Assembly (NCBI RefSeq): GCF_030525845.1
Contig: NZ_JAUNDY010000001.1
Span: forward strand, 118,639 to 182,638
Length of the DNA stretch: 64,000 nucleotides
Source of the DNA: Moraxella sp.
Lineage (GTDB): Bacteria > Pseudomonadota > Gammaproteobacteria > Pseudomonadales > Moraxellaceae
Reading direction: 5' to 3'
Positions 1 through 8,677 of this stretch are shown piece after piece. Numbering within the stretch: the stretch's first letter is position 1; every line of letters begins with the position of its first letter. The notes beneath the pieces were generated by a model. The model had not been told where the DNA came from and did not search any database. It was given only the letters and a program-made list of their open reading frames with translations. A program made the position numbers and the translations under genes.

Positions 1-1721
1 AGCTTGCCGACATGGCATCTGCCTTGTCTGATGAAGAAATTCATCGCCTAAATCGTGGTGGACACGACCCTAAAAAAGTCTATGCTGCTTATGCTGAGGC
101 AATAAAAACCAAAGGTCAGCCAACGGTGATTTTGGTCAAAACTGTTAAGGGTTATGGCTTATCCACCCAAATCCAAGCGGTCAATAAAGCTCACCAGTTG
201 AAAAAATTGGATGAAACAGGTCTAAAATATTTCCGTGATAGATTTGACCTACCAATCAGCGATGAAGAGCTTAAAAACTTACCATTTTATCGCCCAAGTG
301 AGGACAGTCCAGAGTACAAGTACTTGATGGGTCGCCGTGAGGCATTGGGTGGACACTTGCCTGCTCGCCGTAGCGGTCATATCCCCCTAGAAATTCCAGA
401 ATTATCGATTTTTGATGGGGTATTACAAGGTAGTAAAGGCAAAGAGCAATCCACGACGATGGTATTTGTGCGCTTGCTATCTGCCCTATTAAAAGATAAA
501 GGGCTCAACAAGTACGTTGTACCAATCGTTCCTGACGAGGCTCGTACCTTTGGTCTAGAAGGTATGTTCCGTCAGCTTGGTATTTATTCGTCAGTTGGTC
601 AAAACTACACCGCTGAAGACGCCGAAGCCTTGATGGGCTACAAAGAAGCCAAAGACGGACACATGCTCGAAGAGGGTATTAACGAAGCAGGGGCGATGAG
701 TTCTTGGATTAGCCTTGCGACAAGTTACTCAACCAATGCCTTGCCAATGATTCCGATGTACATCTACTACTCGATGTTTGGTTTCCAGCGTATTGGCGAC
801 TTAGCATGGGCAGCAGGCGATATGCAGGCACAAGGTTTCTTGTTTGGTGCTACCGCAGGTCGTACGACATTGAACGGTGAAGGCTTACAGCACCAAGACG
901 GACACAGCCATATTCTATTTGGTACCGTACCAAACTGTGTAACCTATGACCCATGCTTTGGCTATGAGCTTGCCGTCATCATGCACGATGGTCTGAAACG
1001 CATGTATGGCAATGGCGAACGTGTGTACTACTACATCACTTTGATGAACGAAAACTACGAACATCACGCCATGCCAGCAGGTGTTGAAGAAGGCATTAAG
1101 CGTGGTATGTATCTACTAGAAGACAACGGCTCTACCCAAGTTCAGCTTTTGGGTTCTGGTGTGATTTTGCGTGAAGTACAAAAAGCAGCAACCATTTTGG
1201 CAGAAGAATTTAACATCAAAGCCAACGTATGGAGCGTAACGAGCTTCAACGAGTTGACTCGTGATGGTATGGCGTGCGATGATTACAATCGTCTGCACCC
1301 CACCGATGAGCCAAAACTGCCTTGGATTACAGAGCGACTCGCCCCACACAAAGGCATCGTGGTAGCAGCGACCGATTATATGCGTAACTATGCCGAGCAA
1401 GTGCGTGGTTGGCTTCCTGATAATCGCCCTTATGCAACTTTGGGTACAGATGGTTTTGGTCGCTCGGACACTCGTGCTAATTTGCGTAGTTTCTTTAATG
1501 TGGATGCACAGCACATCGTGGTGGCGACGTTGAAAAAACTCGCTGACGAAGGCGAGATTGACGTGCGTTTGGTGCAAGATGCGATTAGCAGTTTTGGCAT
1601 TGACGCAGACCAAGCCCCAGCATGGCAACCACAACCGCACCATGATTATTACCCTGACGCACCCGCTCCTGCACACCCAACACCAAAAGCTGTGCCAGAG
1701 CTAAAAGACGACATCAAATAA
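1..1721 (+). CDS. aceE: Pyruvate dehydrogenase E1 component, 3' part
   Basis: Thiamine-diphosphate-dependent E1 subunit of the pyruvate dehydrogenase complex; it decarboxylates pyruvate and passes the acetyl group to the lipoyl arms of E2 in the cytoplasm. Only about the last 572 codons are present against roughly 890 in the family, and the reading frame is open to the left edge, so the gene is truncated by the window. The segments LNRGGHDPKK, VKGYG, DEARTFGLEGMFRQLGIYS, SMFGFQRIGDL and LGTDGFGRSD match the homodimeric AceE type rather than the E1-alpha/beta type. aceF follows after 18 bases, so the two form an operon. Confidence 0.97.
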   Translation, partial: LADMASALSDEEIHRLNRGGHDPKKVYAAYAEAIKTKGQPTVILVKTVKGYGLSTQIQAVNKAHQLKKLDETGLKYFRDRFDLPISDEELKNLPFYRPSEDSPEYKYLMGRREALGGHLPARRSGHIPLEIPELSIFDGVLQGSKGKEQSTTMVFVRLLSALLKDKGLNKYVVPIVPDEARTFGLEGMFRQLGIYSSVGQNYTAEDAEALMGYKEAKDGHMLEEGINEAGAMSSWISLATSYSTNALPMIPMYIYYSMFGFQRIGDLAWAAGDMQAQGFLFGATAGRTTLNGEGLQHQDGHSHILFGTVPNCVTYDPCFGYELAVIMHDGLKRMYGNGERVYYYITLMNENYEHHAMPAGVEEGIKRGMYLLEDNGSTQVQLLGSGVILREVQKAATILAEEFNIKANVWSVTSFNELTRDGMACDDYNRLHPTDEPKLPWITERLAPHKGIVVAATDYMRNYAEQVRGWLPDNRPYATLGTDGFGRSDTRANLRSFFNVDAQHIVVATLKKLADEGEIDVRLVQDAISSFGIDADQAPAWQPQPHHDYYPDAPAPAHPTPKAVPELKDDIK

Positions 1722-1739
1722 CCCAAATAGGAGAAAATC

Positions 1740-3383
1740 ATGGAAATTAAAGCCCCCGATTTGGGTGTAGATAGTGCCATCGTTGCAGAAATTTTGGTAA
1801 AAGTTGGCGATGTCATTGCTGAGAATGACAGCCTAATTTTGGCAGAATCCGATAAAGCGTCCGTAGAAGTGCCGTCTCCTGTGAGTGGCAAAATTACAGC
1901 CATCTTGGTTAATGCTGGCGACAGTATTTCAACAGGTACAGTATTATTTACTGTGGAGGCAGGTGATGCTCAGCCTGCTCCTGCACCACAAACTGAAGAA
2001 CCCAAAGCTGAGCCAGTTGCCGAAGCCAAAGTCGAAGCACCTGCCCCTGTCGCCTCACAAGCAACAGGCGAGGCAGTTAGCCAAACTCACAACCTACCTG
2101 ATTTGGGTGTGGATAGTGCTGAAGTTGCCGAAGTGCTTGTCAATGTTGGCGATAGCGTAACAGAAGGTCAATCTTTGATGCTTGTCGAATCCGACAAAGC
2201 GTCCGTAGAAGTGCCAGCTCCTGTGAGCGGTGTGGTTGAGGCGATTTTGGTCAAGGCGGGCGACACCGTCTCAAATGGTCAAGCCTTTATTACCATCAAA
2301 GGTGGTGCAAGTGGTGCAGTGGTTAGCGAACAGCCACAAGCCCAAGCTCCTGCACCTGTCCCCAGAGCTAAACCTACCCCTGCACCACAAGCAAGCACGC
2401 AAGCTACCGCTCCTGCTAGTAAATTGCCAGAGGCTGAAGTTAATGCTCGTGCCAAAGATGCTCACGCAGGACCTGCGGTACGTAAATTGGCTCGTGAAAT
2501 GGGTATTGACATTAGCTTAGTCAAAGGTACAGCACCGCACGGTCGTATCCTAAAAGAAGACCTATTTGGCTATGTCAAATCAGTGATTCAGAATGTCAAT
2601 AATGCCAAACCCACCCAAGCCAGCACGGTCGCAAGCGGTTCGGCGATTAGCTTGCCACCACTACCTGACATGAGCAATCTTGAGATTTGGGGTGAAACTG
2701 AGACAGTTGAGCTATCACGCCTCCAAAAAGTCTCCATTCCGCAACTTAATCTTAATACCTTGTTGCCACAGGTTACGCAGTTTGATTTGGCAGACATTAC
2801 TGACACCGAAGCCTTGCGTTCGTCTTTGAAAGATGAGTTTAAGGCAAAAGGCATTGGCTTGACCATTTTGGCATTTATTGTCAAAGCTGTGGCATATGCC
2901 TTGACCCAAAATCTCAAATTCAACAGCCATGTGTCTGACGACAACACCCAAATGATTGTCCGCAAAACTGTCAATATGGGTATCGCTGTTGCGACCGATG
3001 ATGGCTTGGTTGTGCCCGTCATTCGCAACGCCCAAAGCAAAGGCATTAGCGAACTTGCCAAAGAGATTGGCGAACTTGCCAAAAAAGCCCGTGATAAGAA
3101 ATTGACTGCCAAAGACCTGCAAGGTGCATCATTTACCATCTCATCGCAGGGCAATATGGGTGGCACGTACTTCACTCCGCTGGTCAATCACCCACAAGTG
3201 GCGATTTTGGGGATTTCTGAATCCACCATTCAGCCACGTTGGAATGGCAAAGAGTTTGAGCCACGTCTGATGTTGCCATTGTCATTGTCTTATGACCATC
3301 GTCTTATCAATGGGGCGGATGCGGCGGTATTTACTCGCTATATTGCTAAATTGCTTGCTGACCCACGCAAAATTTTACTGTAA
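1740..3383 (+). CDS. aceF: Dihydrolipoamide acetyltransferase (pyruvate dehydrogenase E2)
   Basis: E2 core of the pyruvate dehydrogenase complex, which moves the acetyl group from lipoyl-lysine to CoA. It has two N-terminal lipoyl domains with DKA motifs (lysines 39 and 153), joined by Ala/Pro-rich linkers. A peripheral subunit-binding domain follows (around residues 243-280, AGPAVRKLAREMGID), and then the catalytic domain ending in YDHRLINGADA. The His/Asn pair in HRLING is the form known from Azotobacter and Pseudomonas E2p, so the Asn is not a defect. The start has an AGGAGA ribosome binding site a few bases upstream. Length 547 aa fits a two-lipoyl E2. A perfect hairpin terminator follows. 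Confidence 0.97.
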   Translation: MEIKAPDLGVDSAIVAEILVKVGDVIAENDSLILAESDKASVEVPSPVSGKITAILVNAGDSISTGTVLFTVEAGDAQPAPAPQTEEPKAEPVAEAKVEAPAPVASQATGEAVSQTHNLPDLGVDSAEVAEVLVNVGDSVTEGQSLMLVESDKASVEVPAPVSGVVEAILVKAGDTVSNGQAFITIKGGASGAVVSEQPQAQAPAPVPRAKPTPAPQASTQATAPASKLPEAEVNARAKDAHAGPAVRKLAREMGIDISLVKGTAPHGRILKEDLFGYVKSVIQNVNNAKPTQASTVASGSAISLPPLPDMSNLEIWGETETVELSRLQKVSIPQLNLNTLLPQVTQFDLADITDTEALRSSLKDEFKAKGIGLTILAFIVKAVAYALTQNLKFNSHVSDDNTQMIVRKTVNMGIAVATDDGLVVPVIRNAQSKGISELAKEIGELAKKARDKKLTAKDLQGASFTISSQGNMGGTYFTPLVNHPQVAILGISESTIQPRWNGKEFEPRLMLPLSLSYDHRLINGADAAVFTRYIAKLLADPRKILL

Positions 3384-3401
3384 TCTTGGTAAAATAATGC
3401 T

Positions 3402-3435
3402 ACAAAAAAGACGGAACATACACCGTCTTTTTTGT
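3402..3435 (+). terminator. Rho-independent terminator after aceEF
   Basis: A perfect 13-bp stem (ACAAAAAAGACGG pairing with CCGTCTTTTTTGT) with an 8-base loop lies just after the aceF stop. The 3' arm holds a run of six T. Confidence 0.85.
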
Positions 3436-3441
3436 TATAAT
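3413..3441 (+). promoter_or_regulatory. Possible sigma-70 promoter for the secreted-protein cluster
   Basis: A perfect TATAAT directly follows the aceF terminator. A weak -35 (GGAACA, 3 of 6) lies 17 bases upstream inside the hairpin loop. The next start codon is about 25 bases downstream of the -10, with a GGAG ribosome binding site. The -35 match is poor, so the call rests on the -10. Confidence 0.4.
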
Positions 3442-3465
3442 CCGTTTTATTTTTGGAGTTGTTTT

Positions 3466-3954
3466 ATGAAAAAAATTGCCCTAGTCTCGCTTGCGATGCT
3501 CTTTACTCAATCTGTTTTTGCTAATACCGCCACATCTGCGCCCAGCTTGGTGGGCGATTGGCTGTGTGAGGCGACACTAAGTTATGAAGGGGGTGGTATC
3601 ACGCAAGTTAAAAATCGTTTGAGCTATCAGCCTAGTGGCTGGGCAAGCGAGGTGGTTCAGGTTAATCGTTATCATAATGGTGCATTACAAGCCACCACCA
3701 ATATTCGTTTGGGCTATCAATGGGAGCTTTTAGGCGGCCGCCAAAAAATATCCAATATGATGATTGATGTTTATGAAGTATACGATCACGTTACAGGGAA
3801 GGCTCTCGGGTTTGGCGAGGCGGCTGTGTTAAAACAAAACCTCTTAAATCAATATCAGCAAGATCCATGGCAAACCATTGCTTTTGTGAATGATCACATG
3901 CACCAATACATTGCTGATGATGGTTCTAAGGGTGTTTGTGTTAGAGAATCCTAA
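3466..3954 (+). CDS. Small exported protein of the LVGDWLC family, copy 1
   Basis: Function unknown. The 162-aa product starts with a signal peptide (MKKIALVSLAMLFTQSVFA, cleavage expected before NTA). The mature part carries the motif SLVGDWLCEA, a central YQWEL segment and a final Cys (GVCVRES), so one disulfide between the early and the terminal Cys is plausible. The start was chosen for the GGAG site seven bases upstream and for the signal peptide; the frame is open further upstream but that part does not look like a protein. Three similar genes follow at 4574, 5144 and 5661. The next gene begins directly after this stop codon, so they are co-transcribed. Confidence 0.8.
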   Translation: MKKIALVSLAMLFTQSVFANTATSAPSLVGDWLCEATLSYEGGGITQVKNRLSYQPSGWASEVVQVNRYHNGALQATTNIRLGYQWELLGGRQKISNMMIDVYEVYDHVTGKALGFGEAAVLKQNLLNQYQQDPWQTIAFVNDHMHQYIADDGSKGVCVRES

Positions 3955-4581
3955 ATGTCAAATCGCCGAACTTTTTTACAACTACTGGCTTTATCGCCCA
4001 CTATTTTGATGTTTGCGTGCGGTAACACTCCAAAATTTACCAGACTGCCTGTGGGAAGTAAGGTGGTGGCGTTGGGCGATAGTCTTACTTTTGGCTATGG
4101 CGGTCAAGGCAAGGACTATCCATCGGTATTGGCGGAATTGACAGGTTGGCAAATCGAAAACATGGGGGTTAATGGCGATACTACCGCTGATGTGCTAAGA
4201 CGTATTGAAGCGGTTATCGAGATGAATCCCAAACTTGTGCTGTTGGGGATTGGCGGTAATGATGTGTTAAAACGTGTCAATCCCTCCGAGACAAAATCAA
4301 ATTTAATAAGAATTATCGAGGCATCTACAAAAGAAAATATCGATGTGGTGCTGATTGCCGAACCTTATTTTTCGGTAAGTGCCTTATTTGGCAAAGCAAG
4401 CGACAATCCCATTTATAAAGAAGTGGCTGACGAATTGTCCGTGCCATTATTTGCCAATGGCTGGTCAAAGATTTTATCCGATGATAAATTAAAATCCGAC
4501 CAAATCCACGCTAATGGGGCAGGGTATGCTAAATTTGCCCAAATGTTATTTGAATATTTAAAGGGAATTGGCTATGTTTAA
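3955..4581 (+). CDS. GDSL/SGNH-family esterase, TesA-like lipoprotein
   Basis: Serine hydrolase of the SGNH fold related to TesA (acyl-CoA thioesterase I/arylesterase). It shows block I VALGDSLTFG with Ser43 as nucleophile, block III GGND (residues 100-103) and block V DQIHANGAGY with Asp182 and His185 completing the triad. The N-terminus carries a twin-arginine-like NRRTFLQ and a lipobox ending at Cys22 (LMFAC), which suggests a lipid-anchored periplasmic or outer-membrane enzyme rather than the soluble periplasmic TesA. The start codon abuts the stop of the preceding gene, and the following gene overlaps this 3' end by 8 bases, so it is translationally coupled into the secreted-protein cluster. 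Confidence 0.85.
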   Translation: MSNRRTFLQLLALSPTILMFACGNTPKFTRLPVGSKVVALGDSLTFGYGGQGKDYPSVLAELTGWQIENMGVNGDTTADVLRRIEAVIEMNPKLVLLGIGGNDVLKRVNPSETKSNLIRIIEASTKENIDVVLIAEPYFSVSALFGKASDNPIYKEVADELSVPLFANGWSKILSDDKLKSDQIHANGAGYAKFAQMLFEYLKGIGYV

Positions 4582-5101
4582 TCGTGTTTTCATGAAGCAA
4601 GCATTGGTGGTTTCTTTGCTTGTTTCTACCAATGCTTTTGCTCAATCTGCATTAACGACAAATCAATTCATTGGAAAATGGCAATGCCATACCAAGCATA
4701 ATGACCCTCTTATTCATCAAGAAAATATATTGCAATTTTTAAAAAATGGCGAAATGCGTGAGAGCGTATCCATCTCTTATGGACAAAAAAGTGATTATGC
4801 TTACCAAATAGAAAAAGCCACCGCCCATTCAAAATGGTCTATAAAAAATAACACACTGCATTATGACAATCATCAATTTTATCATTATGGTGTCAGAATG
4901 CCTAATGCTGATAAAAACGATATTTATCAGGCGAATGTGGCATTACAAAAATCATTGCCCATGATACAAGATATGATGAATGATGATATTCATCATCGTC
5001 AATTTAATGTGGATTTTATAAATAAAAACTCCTTTATTATGAATGATATAGACAATCAAATATTGACGACATGTCATAAAAAGAGTTTATTTGGTTTTTA
5101 G
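4574..5101 (+). CDS. Small exported protein, divergent LVG-x-W-x-C family, copy 2
   Basis: Function unknown; 175 aa. A signal peptide (hydrophobic VVSLLVSTNAFA, cleavage before QSA) is followed by QFIGKWQCHTK, the counterpart of LVGDWLC in the neighbours, a central SKWSIKNNTLHY segment that lines up with YRWELKGDKLYM, and a terminal Cys (LTTCHKK). I chose the ATG with AGGGAA seven bases upstream; it overlaps the esterase gene by 8 bases. A second in-frame ATG 18 bases later would also give a signal peptide. It is the most divergent member of the group and rich in His, Asn and Asp. Confidence 0.75.
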   Translation: MFNRVFMKQALVVSLLVSTNAFAQSALTTNQFIGKWQCHTKHNDPLIHQENILQFLKNGEMRESVSISYGQKSDYAYQIEKATAHSKWSIKNNTLHYDNHQFYHYGVRMPNADKNDIYQANVALQKSLPMIQDMMNDDIHHRQFNVDFINKNSFIMNDIDNQILTTCHKKSLFGF

Positions 5102-5143
5102 TTTAATGATTGCTATGGTAGTGGTCTATTTAGGAGATAAAAA

Positions 5144-5638
5144 GTGGTTAAATCAATACTGCTAAAATTGGCATTGTTTTTGGGTTGTTTGCCAATGATG
5201 GCAATGGCAATGATACCCTCTAAGCAGACATTGGTGGGGGATTGGCTTTGTACTACTGATGATGACGATTATGTCTCTTCGGCACTCATACGTTATCGAG
5301 CCGATGGTACTGCCAGTGAAATGATAGAATATCAAGAAAAAGATAGTTTTTACCCGCTTGTGGAGTTGGTTTTTGCAAATTATCGCTGGGAGCTTAAAGG
5401 CGATAAATTGTACATGACAGATACTGATGATTTGGCGTATTATGCCAGTTATTATAACTCTTCTTATGATGGAGGGGGTATGGTAAAAATGAGCGATGAG
5501 ACCACCCAAGAGATGAAATTAGATGTCATAAATAGTTATAAAGAAAATAACTGGCACTATATCAAATTTCATGGTAGTGATAAACATCATTATTATTTTG
5601 AAAATGGCTTTACGGGAGATTGTCGTCGGTTAAAATAA
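5144..5638 (+). CDS. Small exported protein of the LVGDWLC family, copy 3
   Basis: Function unknown; 164 aa. It starts with GTG, supported by a strong AGGAGA six bases upstream. A signal peptide (LLKLALFLGCLPMMAMA) is followed by TLVGDWLCTTDDDD, which is identical at LVGDWLC to copy 1. The segment YRWELKGDKLYM corresponds to YQWELLGG in copy 1, and the protein ends GDCRRLK, again with a lone terminal Cys. The Asp-rich stretch after the first Cys could bind a cation, but that is speculation. Confidence 0.78.
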   Translation: MVKSILLKLALFLGCLPMMAMAMIPSKQTLVGDWLCTTDDDDYVSSALIRYRADGTASEMIEYQEKDSFYPLVELVFANYRWELKGDKLYMTDTDDLAYYASYYNSSYDGGGMVKMSDETTQEMKLDVINSYKENNWHYIKFHGSDKHHYYFENGFTGDCRRLK

Positions 5639-5660
5639 TAAGATTGAAATAGGTGTGATG

Positions 5661-6170
5661 ATGATAAAGATAATTCTCTTTTTGGTTTGTTTGATGGTTA
5701 TGCCCTCAATGGCAGGGTATTCATTTTCCAAAAATGATTTGGTGGGTAGATGGCATTGTCATACCACAGCAAATGTCAAAAATCAACCTCAGGCATGGGT
5801 ATATCATACCAGTATTGAGGAGATTGATGTAGATGGTGTGAGTAAATCCTTTGTAGTGGGAGAGTTGGGATTTTCCCATATTTTATTTCGTGCATTTTTT
5901 GCCAAATCTTTAAATGAATGGAAATTGGATAAAGATAAACTTTATACAAAAATCACGCACATCGATACTTATGTTTATCATGACATGTTAGAAAAACCTG
6001 ACGAGGAGAAACAAGAGATTATCAGAATGAGCGCAGAGGATTATAAATACCCTTTAATCATAAAATTTAATGATAAAGATACTTATACGCTAACACCAAC
6101 TAAGCCGCCTAGTGATGATGGTTTTTTTGATAACGTATCTCCCACGTCTTGTCGTCGTATGATGGATTGA
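5661..6170 (+). CDS. Small exported protein of the LVG-x-W-x-C family, copy 4
   Basis: Function unknown; 169 aa. A short signal peptide (IILFLVCLMVMPSMA) is followed by DLVGRWHCHTT, a central NEWKLDKDKLYT segment and a terminal TSCRRMMD, giving the same Trp-Cys...Trp...Cys layout as the three upstream copies. Three start codons lie in a row (GTG, ATG, ATG); I chose the third because it gives the best spacing to AGG. The gene lies 22 bases after copy 3 and just before a small membrane-protein gene with its own GGAGG-like site. Confidence 0.75.
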   Translation: MIKIILFLVCLMVMPSMAGYSFSKNDLVGRWHCHTTANVKNQPQAWVYHTSIEEIDVDGVSKSFVVGELGFSHILFRAFFAKSLNEWKLDKDKLYTKITHIDTYVYHDMLEKPDEEKQEIIRMSAEDYKYPLIIKFNDKDTYTLTPTKPPSDDGFFDNVSPTSCRRMMD

Positions 6171-6182
6171 GCGGAGGAAAAT

Positions 6183-6488
6183 ATGAGTTTTATTGGTTAT
6201 TTGATTTTGGGTAGCGTGGTTTATGCGGTGGGTTTTTTCATTCATAAAAAATGGCTGACCCCAAAACGTGAAATGGTCGTGAAATACACTTTGTTGCACC
6301 CTGTGATTATCAAGTTGCTTTTGGCGTGTTTGGTGGTTATGATGTTGGTGTCGGTGCTTTTGGGGAAATTTGTATTGGGTCATGATGGTATTGATGTGGC
6401 ATTTGTGGGGGTTAATAGTTTGGTGGCAACATTTGTTTTTTATTTTGGGTTAAACCCCGACCAAACCCAAATGAATATTCCAGATTAA
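6183..6488 (+). CDS. Small inner-membrane protein, unknown function
   Basis: 101 aa with about three hydrophobic segments (residues 3-20, 42-62 and 75-90) and a positively charged loop HKKWLTPKRE between the first two. A GGAGG-type ribosome binding site lies directly upstream and the gene follows copy 4 of the secreted family after 12 bases, so it probably ends the same operon. I do not recognise the family. Confidence 0.6.
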   Translation: MSFIGYLILGSVVYAVGFFIHKKWLTPKREMVVKYTLLHPVIIKLLLACLVVMMLVSVLLGKFVLGHDGIDVAFVGVNSLVATFVFYFGLNPDQTQMNIPD

Positions 6489-6538
6489 AAGTATTGGTAA
6501 ATGGGCTAGATGGCACGTCATTTATCATAAAATATCAT

Positions 6539-6567
6539 TTGCATAAACAGCCAAACGGTGGTAAATT
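6539..6567 (+). promoter_or_regulatory. Possible sigma-70 promoter of glnA
   Basis: TTGCAT, a 17-base spacer and TAAATT lie about 36 bases before the glnA start. Upstream, at 6511, is TGGCACG, a perfect -24 element of a sigma-54 promoter, but its -12 partner is poor (TTAT where TTGC is expected). Which one works is open. Confidence 0.4.
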
Positions 6568-6602
6568 ATAGCGGTTTTAGTTCTTTGGTTTTTGGAGCGA
6601 GT

Positions 6603-8012
6603 ATGTCAAATAAGTTGCTTGATTTGATTGAATCATCAGGGGCAAAGTGGGTGGATTTTCGTTTTACCGACACACAAGGCAAGGAGATGCATCTCACTTT
6701 TCCAGCGTATAGTGTGGACGAGGATACCCTAGAAGACGGTAAGATGTTTGATGCATCGAGTGTGGCAGGTTGGAAAGGGGTGGAAAGCTCGGACATGATT
6801 TTGCTTCCTGACCCTAATACGGCTTATCTTGACCCATTTTTTGAAGTGCCAACGGTAGTGGTAAGCTGTGATATCATCGAGCCTGATACCATGCAAGGTT
6901 ATGCCAAAGACCCACGCTCCATCGCACGTCGTGCCGAGATGTACTTGCGTTCAACTGGGATTGGCGATGAAGCACTTATTGGTCCTGAGCCTGAGTTTTT
7001 TGTGTTTGATGAAGTCAAATGGGACATTGACATGTCAGGGGCAAGACACACCGTCATCAGCGAGGCGGCGGCGTGGAGTACGGACAAAGACTACCCATGG
7101 GGCAACAACGGTCAGCGTCCTACTGTCAAAGGAGCTTATGCGGTTGTGCCACCGATTGACCATTATCATGACATGCGTTCGGTCATGTGCGACCGTATCC
7201 ATGATGTTATCGGCGAAGGTCGCATCGAGGTACACCATCATGAGGTAGCAAGTGGTCAGCTCGAGATTGGCATTTCGTTTAATACCCTCGTTAAAAAAGC
7301 GGACGAAGTTCAGCAGTTTAAATACATCGTGCAAAACGTCGCTAACCAATTTGGTAAAACTGCCACTTTCATGCCAAAACCCCTTGTTGGCGATAATGGC
7401 TCTGGCATGCACGTCAACATGTCGATTTCCAAAGACGGTGTCAATACTTTCTCTGGCGATGAATATGCAGGTTTGTCAAAAACCGCTCTTTATTTCATCG
7501 GTGGGGTCATCAAGCACGCTCGTGCCTTAAATGCTATTACCAACCCCAGCACCAATAGCTACAAACGCCTCGTACCGCATTATGAAGCGCCGATTAAGCT
7601 TGCTTATTCTGCCTCTAACCGCTCGGCAAGTATCCGTATCCCTCATGTAAATAGCCCCAAAGCGGTACGTGTGGAAGTGCGTTTCCCTGACCCATCAGCG
7701 AACCCCTATTTGGCATTTGCAGCACTACTCATGGCGGGTCTTGACGGCATCGAAAATAAAATCGACCCAGGTGAAGCCTCTGATAAAAACTTGTATGATT
7801 TGCCCCCAGAGGAGGAAATGCTCATTCCTACCGTTGCCGAAAATCTAGAAGTGGCGTTAAATGCTCTACGTGATGACCATGAGTTTTTGTTAAAGGGCGA
7901 TGTGTTTACCAAAGAAATGATTGATGATTATATTGCTCTTAAAATGAAAGAAGTGCAACGCATCAATGAAGCGGTACACCCCTTAGAGTTTGATATGTAT
8001 TATCGTTGCTGA
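6603..8012 (+). CDS. glnA: Glutamine synthetase, type I
   Basis: Makes glutamine from glutamate, ammonia and ATP as a cytoplasmic dodecamer; the central enzyme of ammonia assimilation. The 469-aa length is exactly that of GSI-beta enzymes. Visible are the beta-grasp N-terminus ([15 protein letters not shown]), the catalytic NDNGSGMH-type loop ([13 protein letters not shown]), the ATP-binding [17 protein letters not shown] segment, and the adenylylation site Tyr398 in NLYDLPPEE, which implies control by GlnE. I chose the ATG with a TTGGAG site rather than the longer open frame, because the product then starts MSNKLLDLI as usual. No ntrBC genes are visible in the window. Confidence 0.97.
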   Translation: MSNKLLDLIESSGAKWVDFRFTDTQGKEMHLTFPAYSVDEDTLEDGKMFDASSVAGWKGVESSDMILLPDPNTAYLDPFFEVPTVVVSCDIIEPDTMQGYAKDPRSIARRAEMYLRSTGIGDEALIGPEPEFFVFDEVKWDIDMSGARHTVISEAAAWSTDKDYPWGNNGQRPTVKGAYAVVPPIDHYHDMRSVMCDRIHDVIGEGRIEVHHHEVASGQLEIGISFNTLVKKADEVQQFKYIVQNVANQFGKTATFMPKPLVGDNGSGMHVNMSISKDGVNTFSGDEYAGLSKTALYFIGGVIKHARALNAITNPSTNSYKRLVPHYEAPIKLAYSASNRSASIRIPHVNSPKAVRVEVRFPDPSANPYLAFAALLMAGLDGIENKIDPGEASDKNLYDLPPEEEMLIPTVAENLEVALNALRDDHEFLLKGDVFTKEMIDDYIALKMKEVQRINEAVHPLEFDMYYRC

Positions 8013-8029
8013 TCTTAGCTTGATAAGAG

Positions 8030-8068
8030 ACAAACGGTATAAGTTTTATCTTGTGCCGTTTTGTTTTT
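8030..8068 (+). terminator. Terminator after glnA
   Basis: A long hairpin, ACAAACGGTATAAG against CTTGTGCCGTTTTGT with two G-U pairs and one bulge, has a TTTTAT loop and is followed by a T run. Confidence 0.7.
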
Positions 8069-8129
8069 GCGTGCATTTTTTGATAAATTTGGGTACAATA
8101 ACACAATGTTAAAAATCATTGGAAGTCCT

Positions 8130-8633
8130 ATGAAATACTCTTTAAAATCCCTTGCGGTGGCAATGCTCATCGCTTTGCCAAGCGTGAGTTTCGCTTATCA
8201 TGTCAACATCACAGAGCCAGCTGGGGAGCGTGCGTATCATCGCCCTGCCCAAAATATCAAGGTGCAAGCCTCTATCTCTCCACGATTGGAGATGGGCGAT
8301 ACGGCAGCGGTTTTATTGGATGGTGCGGTGGTTGCCGATGGGGTCAGTGCGAGCATACCAACACTGGATTTGTCGGTGGGCGAGCACGATTTGGAAGTGA
8401 TTGTCATGGATAAAAATGCCAATACCATTGCCAGTGATACACGTAAAATTTACGTCATTCAAACCAATCAAATCCAACGCCAAAAGAAAGCTGCTATCGC
8501 TAAATGGCAAGAATACGAGAATTCCTCTATCTGGCATAAGATTGCGGTGGGGCTAAACCCTAAGGTTCAAGCACCGCCTAAGGTAGATGAAACCACACCA
8601 ACATGGGAAATCAATAAACCAAAAACCCAGTAA
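8130..8633 (+). CDS. Exported protein with one Ig-like domain
   Basis: 167 aa with a clear signal peptide (MKYSLKSLAVAMLIALPSVSFA). The mature part (VNITEPAGERAYHRPAQ ... VLLDGAVVADG ... LSVGEHDLEVIVMDKN) resembles the small Ig-like domain found at the C-terminus of some penicillin-binding proteins and in exported proteins encoded beside glnA in Pseudomonas and Acinetobacter. The C-terminal 50 residues are Lys/Pro-rich and probably extended. I took the ATG in front of the signal peptide; the open frame reaches 69 bases further upstream. A TACAAT at 8094 may be its -10. The function is not known. Confidence 0.7.
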   Translation: MKYSLKSLAVAMLIALPSVSFAYHVNITEPAGERAYHRPAQNIKVQASISPRLEMGDTAAVLLDGAVVADGVSASIPTLDLSVGEHDLEVIVMDKNANTIASDTRKIYVIQTNQIQRQKKAAIAKWQEYENSSIWHKIAVGLNPKVQAPPKVDETTPTWEINKPKTQ

Positions 8634-8643
8634 TTTGGTGGTG

Positions 8644-8677
8644 TTGCCATGACGTGCTTGGGTGTGGGTCATGGCAA
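8644..8677. repeat. Inverted repeat between convergent genes
   Basis: TTGCCATGAC and GTCATGGCAA form a perfect 10-bp stem with a 14-base loop, sitting at the 3' ends of two convergent genes and overlapping the last codons of the minus-strand gene. It has no T run, so it may serve as an mRNA 3' end structure rather than a strict intrinsic terminator. Confidence 0.55.

Noticed and set aside
1116..1676. Long minus-strand frame within aceE
   Set aside because: It lies wholly inside a conserved gene, has no binding site and no recognisable product; it is a shadow of the codon usage of aceE.
3310..3340. Asn instead of Asp in the catalytic HxxxDG motif of AceF
   Set aside because: Asn at this place is normal for Azotobacter and Pseudomonas E2p and is catalytically active, so it is not a defect.
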